Below the pieces are notes generated by a model. The model ran no database searches. It was not told the origin of the DNA and was given only the letters and a program-made list of their open reading frames with translations. A stretch of DNA of 35,570 bases, taken from IMG/VR virus record IMGVR_UViG_3300049218_000139, positions 1 to 35,570 of that record; one strand, written 5' to 3'. This DNA comes from a virus. This document shows, in pieces, positions 32,274 to 35,570 of the stretch; position 1 is the first letter of the stretch, and each line of letters begins with the position of its first letter. Both the position numbers and the translations under genes were made by a program.

Positions 32274-32794
32274 GCCGCGACCTCGTATTCGGCATCGTCG
32301 AGGCGGCTGGCCTGGGCGACGCATTGGTCGCAGCGGAAGCGATAGCGAGTCGCAACAAACGGCTCGTTGCAGTTCAGGCAGCGCCGCGCGACGCGCAGCG
32401 CGTCTTCGGGCGCGATCTGCTCCGCCGGCCGGGTCAAGCCGAGTCTGGCAATCACGGTTTCCACGTCCCTGATCGGGACGTGGAACGCCCTGGCGAGTTC
32501 GTAGTTGTCGCGCCCCTCCGCCACCCACTCCTGCAGCGTGGCGAGACGCCGAAGCAGCTTGCGGACGCCGTCGCTGCGCGGAAAAATGTAGAAAACGCAA
32601 TGCGTGGAAATTCGGAACAAAATTTTTTCACGTTCCGGCAAGCCGAGCGCGCGGCGCATCGAGGTGACGGCGTCGGGCGACTTGCCTAGCGCGAGGCCGA
32701 TGGCGATGGCGGACAGCCCGCGCTTCCATAGCGCGCGCAGGGAGACCTTCTGTTCGTCGGTCCACGTCGGCGGCCGGCCGCGCGCTCTGGTCAT
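32270..32794 (-). CDS. GcrA-like regulator with C-terminal zinc ribbon
   Basis: The start at 32794 overlaps the upstream stop as ATGA, giving 174 aa. Residues 11-53 (WTDEQKVSLRALWKRGLSAI then AIGLALGKSPDAV and RRALGL) follow the N-terminal domain of GcrA, the alphaproteobacterial factor that acts with sigma-70 RNA polymerase at promoters carrying methylated GANTC sites. A second helical region lies at 75-130 and may be another HTH (ELARAFHVPIRDVETVIARL). C139, C142, C155 and C158 form a zinc ribbon. Cellular GcrA has a similar length but a different C-terminus. Sitting in the early region, just before a terminator, it is a candidate activator of later genes. Confidence 0.78.
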   Translation of the reverse strand: MTRARGRPPTWTDEQKVSLRALWKRGLSAIAIGLALGKSPDAVTSMRRALGLPEREKILFRISTHCVFYIFPRSDGVRKLLRRLATLQEWVAEGRDNYELARAFHVPIRDVETVIARLGLTRPAEQIAPEDALRVARRCLNCNEPFVATRYRFRCDQCVAQASRLDDAEYEVAA

Positions 32795-32895
32795 GACACC
32801 GCCGCCCAAACCTGATGCGGCGAAATGCCCAGGAACCAGAACGTGGTCACGCTCAGGAACAGCGCGCAGAGCAGGAAAAACCCGATCGTGCTCAT
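32791..32895 (-). CDS. Micro-membrane protein (34 aa)
   Basis: A 34-aa frame from ATG 32895 that overlaps its upstream and downstream neighbours by four bases each. Nearly all of it is one hydrophobic segment (TIGFFLLCALFLSVTTFWFL) followed by a short tail GISPHQVWAAVS. It is too short for a domain. Position between the Cro-like and GcrA-like genes and the ATGA couplings support that it is translated. Function unknown. Confidence 0.65.
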   Translation of the reverse strand: MSTIGFFLLCALFLSVTTFWFLGISPHQVWAAVS

Positions 32896-32984
32896 GGCCG
32901 CGACCGCCGGCGCAGGGCTTTGCCGAGCGCGCCCGCCGCGAGGACGTAGGCGACCAAGGCCGGGATGACGATGAGCCAAGTCAC
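32892..32984 (-). CDS. Micro-membrane protein (30 aa)
   Basis: A 30-aa frame starting at GTG 32984 with an excellent GAGGGGG ribosome site six bases upstream, and ending in a 4-base overlap with the 34-aa gene. It has one membrane span (LIVIPALVAYVLAAGAL) and a very basic end (KALRRRSRP), so the C-terminus should stay in the cytoplasm. The strong ribosome site makes this the best supported of the two micro-proteins. Function unknown. Confidence 0.68.
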   Translation of the reverse strand: MTWLIVIPALVAYVLAAGALGKALRRRSRP

Positions 32985-33048
32985 CGGGCACCCCCTCGGA
33001 AACTACTCATCGTTTCCACGGTTTTGCAACGAATGGGGCAAATTTTTT

Positions 33049-33234
33049 TCAGGCGCACCCATTCGCCTCCAAAAGCTCGACGGGCACAATCGGCAGGCCG
33101 CGCGCCATCTCGTCGCAGATGCGCTTGGTCTCCTGCTCCTGCCACGCCCGGTCCAGCAGGATCAGGTTGCCGCGGGCGATGTCGAGCTGGCGGACCGCGT
33201 TCTTGCGCAGCCGGGTGTATTGTTCGGGGGTCAT
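33049..33234 (-). CDS. Hypothetical early protein (61 aa)
   Basis: A 61-aa helical protein coupled to the Cro-like gene (ATGA at 33231-33234). The sequence TPEQYTRLRKNAVRQLDIAR then WQEQETKRICDEMARG forms two amphipathic helices, and the tail ends in a lone cysteine (EANGCA). As the second gene from the early promoter it is likely made early after infection. It could be a partner of the Cro-like protein, as YdaT-type genes are for YdaS, but I see no similarity that shows this. Confidence 0.7.
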   Translation of the reverse strand: MTPEQYTRLRKNAVRQLDIARGNLILLDRAWQEQETKRICDEMARGLPIVPVELLEANGCA

Positions 33235-33485
33235 TCGGTCGCCTGCGCCGGCGGCGCCGAGTCGCTGGGCGTCTGCGCGGCAAGCACCTTCCGCGCCTCT
33301 TCCGCCAGATCGGGCCGGATTTCCTCGACCAACATGCCGGTGAGCGACGAAATAGTGAGCAAATGCCTAGCAGGAACGTCTTTCCAGTTGGTGATCGCTG
33401 CGGGCGTCATTCCGAGCTTGCGCGCGAGCGCGGCGGGGCCACCCACTTTTTTCAAAACAGCAGTCAGCGGCGAGGAATAGGACAT
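33231..33485 (-). CDS. Cro-like repressor, YdaS family
   Basis: The start at 33485 gives 84 aa; upstream residues in the longer frame overlap the operators. The core VLKKVGGPAALARKLGMTPA followed by AITNWKDVPARHLLTISSLT and VEEIRPDLAEEA is the YdaS_antitoxin/Cro pattern, including the VPA triplet after the recognition helix and the RPDL end. These proteins bind operators between the divergent repressor genes and favour lytic growth. The ATG directly abuts operator O1, and no ribosome site is visible, so the message may be leaderless or nearly so. It is the first gene of the leftward series. Confidence 0.88.
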   Translation of the reverse strand: MSYSSPLTAVLKKVGGPAALARKLGMTPAAITNWKDVPARHLLTISSLTGMLVEEIRPDLAEEARKVLAAQTPSDSAPPAQATE

Positions 33486-33499
33486 ACACAACTTGTGTA
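33485..33499. promoter_or_regulatory. Operator O1 (15-bp palindrome)
   Basis: TACACAACTTGTGTA is a perfect inverted repeat around a central base. It touches the start codon of the Cro-like gene, so a bound repressor would block that gene's promoter or start. Confidence 0.8.
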
Positions 33500-33520
33500 C
33501 GGAAAACTCAGGCTTTGCAA

Positions 33521-33535
33521 GACATTTTTTGTGTC
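33521..33535. promoter_or_regulatory. Operator O2 (15-bp imperfect palindrome)
   Basis: GACATTTTTTGTGTC has the same 15-bp frame as O1, with G/C instead of T/A at the outer positions. Its centre is 36 bp from O1 and 26 bp from O3. Confidence 0.65.
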
Positions 33536-33546
33536 CGCGACGCTCA

Positions 33547-33561
33547 TACACGGAAGATGTA
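33547..33561. promoter_or_regulatory. Operator O3 (15-bp palindrome)
   Basis: TACACGGAAGATGTA matches TACAY-N5-RTGTA and overlaps the -10 box (TATAAT, 33560-33565) of the CI-like gene. Binding here would shut off the repressor's own promoter, as lambda OR3 does. Confidence 0.75.
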
Positions 33562-33565
33562 TAAT
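33560..33565 (+). promoter_or_regulatory. -10 box of the CI-like gene; leaderless transcript likely
   Basis: A perfect TATAAT whose expected start point, about seven bases downstream, is the A of the ATG at 33572. No good -35 is visible, which fits an activated, PRM-like promoter. The only purine-rich sequence, TAAGG, ends too close to the ATG to serve as a ribosome site. Confidence 0.6.
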
Positions 33566-33571
33566 TAAGGC

Positions 33572-33907
33572 ATGAAGAACCCGTCGCCCATCACGCAACA
33601 CAAACTGGAAACCGGCCACAGGCTGGAAATGGTCATTGAAAAAACCGGCCTCTCGCTAGCCAAATGGGCCGAGCGGTACGGCCGCAAAAAGTCGAACGTG
33701 GGGAACTGGACGCAGGGACGAAGCTATCCCGACATTCAAGTTCTCATCCAAGTCTGCGAGGACGAGGGGCTTACGCTGGACTGGTTTTTTCGTGACATTC
33801 TGGCCGGGGTTTCACAGTCCTGGGTGGCTTACCTGAAGCAATCCAAACTGGCATCACAGGAGGCTTTTCAGGAGCAGCCTGTCCGGGTTCACGAAAACAC
33901 ATCATAA
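33572..33907 (+). CDS. CI-like HTH repressor without peptidase domain (111 aa)
   Basis: A 111-aa protein with an XRE-type helix-turn-helix at about residues 18-62 (RLEMVIEKTGLSLAKWAERY, GRKKSNVGNWTQGRSYPDIQ, then VLIQVCEDEGLTLDWFF). It lacks the C-terminal LexA-like self-cleaving peptidase domain of lambda CI, so it is probably not inactivated by RecA directly and may be controlled by an antirepressor. It diverges from the Cro-like gene across three operators. This arrangement marks it as the likely maintenance repressor. It may also bind the two matching sites at 34512-34567. Confidence 0.85.
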   Translation: MKNPSPITQHKLETGHRLEMVIEKTGLSLAKWAERYGRKKSNVGNWTQGRSYPDIQVLIQVCEDEGLTLDWFFRDILAGVSQSWVAYLKQSKLASQEAFQEQPVRVHENTS

Positions 33908-33969
33908 TGAAAGTGCCCCCCCCCAAAAAATTCTGTTTTATTAAACCGCAACATATTGGCATCTGCGCA

Positions 33970-34326
33970 ATGGTCAAGAAAAATCCTGTCTCGCCTTGGA
34001 ATATAATGATTTTTTTCGGCGCGTTTATCATGTGCGAAAATTTTGGCGCTTCGGCGGATGCTCAGAGTGCTCCCGGAACGCTAACTTCACCCGATTATAC
34101 TTACACCCCGGACCCTTACGGCGGCGCTGGCACACTCGAAACTCCGTCGGGGGAAACCTGGGCGCAGCCGACAATCGACGGTGGATTTCAGGCAACCGCG
34201 CCGGATGGAAGCACGGTGATTTACACCCCGGACAGCCCTCAAGGCGGGGAAATCGAAACGACGCCGGCTCCAGACATTTCAGGACCAGACGATCAAACGC
34301 CAGGCGACGAGGGCGATTCCCAATGA
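33970..34326 (+). CDS. Secreted Pro/Thr/Gly-rich protein, possible lysogenic-conversion gene (118 aa)
   Basis: The frame is open from ATG 33907, right after the repressor gene; ATGs at 33970 and 34000-34030 give better signal peptides and I list the 33970 start with doubt. The product has a hydrophobic segment (PWNIMIFFGAFIM) then ASADAQ, a likely signal-peptidase site. The mature part is acidic and rich in Pro, Thr, Gly and Asp. It contains two related stretches, TYTPDPYGG and VIYTPDSPQGG. It has no cysteine or catalytic motif. As it lies next to the repressor on the same strand, it might be expressed in lysogens. No family recognised. GC is lower than in the structural genes. Confidence 0.6.
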   Translation: MVKKNPVSPWNIMIFFGAFIMCENFGASADAQSAPGTLTSPDYTYTPDPYGGAGTLETPSGETWAQPTIDGGFQATAPDGSTVIYTPDSPQGGEIETTPAPDISGPDDQTPGDEGDSQ

Positions 34327-34487
34327 AGGAAAATGCAGGGGTTTTTATTTTAGTTGAGCTGGGCGGACTTGTCTCGATGGTACTTTCGCATTTCGGTCTG
34401 GGCGACGCTTCGCTTTTCTGGGGAGGTTTCGCGCTGCTTTGCGGCGCAGCTTGGATGGCGGCCAAGGAAACGGTCGGGGAAGAATAG
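34323..34487 (+). CDS. Small membrane protein (54 aa)
   Basis: A 54-aa frame whose ATG overlaps the preceding stop as ATGA. Two hydrophobic stretches are visible, AGVFILVELGGLVSMVLSHF and LFWGGFALLCGAAWMA, then an acidic tail. It is probably translated together with the secreted protein. Such repressor-linked membrane proteins sometimes block superinfection; here this is only a guess. Confidence 0.65.
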   Translation: MKENAGVFILVELGGLVSMVLSHFGLGDASLFWGGFALLCGAAWMAAKETVGEE

Positions 34488-34511
34488 TCAGGGCGCCAAC
34501 GCGCAAATAAA

Positions 34512-34526
34512 TACACAAATCATGTA
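34512..34526. promoter_or_regulatory. Operator O4 (15 bp), upstream of the rightward operon
   Basis: TACACAAATCATGTA matches the TACAY-N5-RTGTA frame of the sites between the two repressor genes, a kilobase away. It lies just upstream of the -35 box at 34536. Confidence 0.72.
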
Positions 34527-34535
34527 CGATTTTAA

Positions 34536-34564
34536 TTGACCGGGCAGTAAAGTACATTCATTGT
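34536..34564 (+). promoter_or_regulatory. Candidate promoter of the rightward operon
   Basis: TTGACC (34536-34541), a 17-bp spacer, then CATTGT (34559-34564). The -10 is weak, but its place inside O5 and the following GAGGACACG ribosome site for the gene at 34591 support it. Confidence 0.5.
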
Positions 34565-34567
34565 GTA
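34553..34567. promoter_or_regulatory. Operator O5 (15 bp), over the -10 of the rightward operon
   Basis: TACATTCATTGTGTA again matches TACAY-N5-RTGTA. It covers the proposed -10, so a bound repressor would block transcription to the right. Confidence 0.72.
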
Positions 34568-34590
34568 CCTCGTAACCTAACGAGGACACG

Positions 34591-34785
34591 ATGCCCCACC
34601 CCACCACCTCCCTCCGCCGCTTCCGCCCCCACGAAATCCGCATCAACTTCCGCCCGCGCCGCGTCCTGGCCGAGCTGTGGTCGCTGATCCCGCCGCGTGA
34701 GCGCGTCGTGGTGGCGGCGGTCGGCCTCACTTGGCTGGCGGTGTTTTCGGGCGTCGTCGCGGCGTTTGTGAGGGCGGTGCAATGA
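34591..34785 (+). CDS. Small basic single-span membrane protein (64 aa)
   Basis: A 64-aa protein, the first gene of the rightward operon, with GAGG five bases before its ATG. Residues 1-38 are very basic (TSLRRFRPHEIRINFRPRR) and should remain in the cytoplasm. A membrane span follows (VVVAAVGLTWLAVFSGVVAA). It is coupled by ATGA to the zinc-finger gene downstream. Function unknown. Confidence 0.7.
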   Translation: MPHPTTSLRRFRPHEIRINFRPRRVLAELWSLIPPRERVVVAAVGLTWLAVFSGVVAAFVRAVQ

Positions 34786-35018
34786 GCGCCGACTGCCCCG
34801 CCTGCGACGGGTGCGGCTACTTCACGGACCTCCCAGGAAACCACCCCGACGCCCGCGAAATGTGCTGCGACGAGTGCAACGGCACCGGCGAGGTCTGCAC
34901 GACCGACGAGGACACGCTCTCGGTCGTCCGTGGCGTCTGCGCCCTTTCCGCCGCCGCCGGCGACGAGGAACGCGCACTCCGGCTCTGGAACCTTTTTGTG
35001 GAGAACAAGTTGTCATGA
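34782..35018 (+). CDS. Small double CxxC zinc-ribbon protein, DnaJ-like motif (78 aa)
   Basis: A 78-aa protein coupled on both sides by ATGA overlaps. It has CPACDGCGYF and, 20 residues later, CCDECNGTGEVC, the C-x2-C-x-G-x-G form used in the zinc part of DnaJ proteins. No J domain is present. The rest is helical (EERALRLWNLFVENKLS). Such short proteins are common in phage early operons and may bind host proteins or nucleic acid. Confidence 0.78.
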   Translation: MSADCPACDGCGYFTDLPGNHPDAREMCCDECNGTGEVCTTDEDTLSVVRGVCALSAAAGDEERALRLWNLFVENKLS

Positions 35019-35570
35019 CCAACAAGCCCAAAAAACCAGTCACTGAAACAGTTGCGCCGGTTGCCGCCGAAGAAGTAATCCATTCCATTAAAGGCTTTGG
35101 CCTTGATTGGAAATGTCGAGATTTTCAATTTGAGGCAGGCAATACTTACGAAATCACCGGCCCGATTGTCGCGTGCAAAACCGGCTTCCATGCCATCGAA
35201 GGCAACCCAATCGAAGTATTTGGTTACTATGCGCCCGGCCAAAGCCGGTACGCCGAAGTGAAACAGTCCGGCGCTTTGTCGCGGGATGCGAACGATGGCA
35301 AGTTGGCGTCCGCTAAAATCACGATTGGCGTCGAAATCACGGTCCACGATCTTGTTGAGCGCGCTGTCAAATGGGTCGTTTCGAAGTGTGTTGCTGCTGG
35401 GAGCAATCACGCTGAGGGCGACCAGAGCGCGGCCAGCAGCACGGGCGACCAGAGCGCGGCCAGCAGCACGGGCAACCGGAGCGCGGCCAGCAGCACGGGC
35501 GACCAGAGCGCGGCCAGCAGCACGGGCGACCAGAGCGCGGCCAGCAGCACGGGCGACCAGAGCGCGGCCA
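35015..35570 (+). CDS. Repeat protein with DUF7666-like N-terminal domain (partial, runs off the window)
   Basis: Open from ATG 35015 (ATGA overlap with the upstream stop) to the window edge, 185 codons. Residues 20-125 resemble a phage domain I recall as DUF7666: GLDWKCRDFQFEAGNTYEI, VACKTGFHAIEGNPIEVFGY, then a YY-x-PGQSRYAEV segment and DGKLASAKITIG. From codon 135 the protein is a tandem 9-residue repeat GDQSAASST. Similar repeats (SxA..T every nine or so residues) form beta-rolls in YadA heads and ice-nucleation-like proteins. Expression from a repressor-controlled early operon argues against a virion fibre. The C-terminal end and total repeat number lie outside the window. Confidence 0.75.
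   Translation, partial: MTNKPKKPVTETVAPVAAEEVIHSIKGFGLDWKCRDFQFEAGNTYEITGPIVACKTGFHAIEGNPIEVFGYYAPGQSRYAEVKQSGALSRDANDGKLASAKITIGVEITVHDLVERAVKWVVSKCVAAGSNHAEGDQSAASSTGDQSAASSTGNRSAASSTGDQSAASSTGDQSAASSTGDQSAA
35417..35570 (+). repeat. Tandem 27-bp in-frame repeat
   Basis: Five complete 27-bp units start at 35417, 35444, 35471, 35498 and 35525, and a sixth from 35552 is cut by the window edge. Units are identical except the third (35471), where GACCAG becomes AACCGG. The near-identity at DNA level suggests recent expansion by slippage or recombination, and such arrays are often mis-assembled, so copy number should be treated with care. Confidence 0.95.

Noticed and set aside
34817-35410. 197-aa minus-strand frame near the right edge
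   Set aside because: It lies opposite the well-supported coupled zinc-ribbon and repeat-protein genes and has no start signal.
35417-35570. CRISPR array
   Set aside because: The 27-bp units are directly adjoining, in frame and without spacers; this is a coding tandem repeat.

Overview
The window reads as one end of a temperate, tailed, short-tailed (podovirus-type) phage, most likely a prophage in an alphaproteobacterium. The DNA is GC-rich and stop/start codons overlap almost everywhere. There is a GcrA-like regulator (GcrA is an alphaproteobacterial family), and the left edge carries the 3' half of a tRNA-Arg(TCT) gene, as expected at a prophage junction. The head genes resemble those of Bordetella phage BPP-1 (Bbp16, Bbp17, Bbp19 and Bbp21-like). 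The tail and ejection genes follow the T7 order (gp11, gp12, gp13, gp14, gp15/16-like). Family names are from memory of motifs and gene order, not from searches.

Layout: (1) 1-399, probable host flank, tRNA 3' half and a stretch without a convincing gene. (2) 400-1026, a small serine recombinase on +. (3) 1090-3857 on -, lysis and small membrane genes: GH24 lysozyme, coiled-coil membrane protein, o-spanin and i-spanin, holin candidate and four small proteins. (4) 3890-20270 on -, tail fibre, a 2068-aa ejection protein with a zinc-protease motif, an SLT-domain ejection protein, gp14- and gp13-like proteins, a tail nozzle apparently split over two genes, and the gp11-like adaptor. (5) 20279-27478 on -, cement protein, major capsid, scaffold, portal, TerL and TerS. 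(6) 27468-31805 on -, small genes, a ribbon-helix-helix protein, a helically phased repeat array, a RepA-like ATPase, a RuvC-like nuclease and accessory genes. (7) 31789-33485 on -, early genes: HTH protein, an internal terminator hairpin, GcrA-like regulator, two micro-membrane proteins, YdaS/Cro-like repressor. (8) 33572 onward on +, a CI-like repressor, a secreted/membrane gene pair and a second rightward operon ending in a repeat protein cut off by the window edge.

How it may work together: the CI-like and Cro-like repressors diverge from an intergenic region with three 15-bp sites of form TACAY-N5-RTGTA. Two more copies flank the promoter of the rightward operon at 34591, so one repressor could hold both arms. 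Leftward expression from the Cro-like gene would run through early genes, meet a terminator-like hairpin near 32160, then pass replication, packaging, structural and lysis genes. The GcrA-like protein, encoded just before that hairpin, is a candidate regulator of the later genes. No reverse transcriptase, CRISPR array, transposase or tyrosine integrase is visible; an integrase and the intact tRNA-Arg would be expected beyond position 35570.
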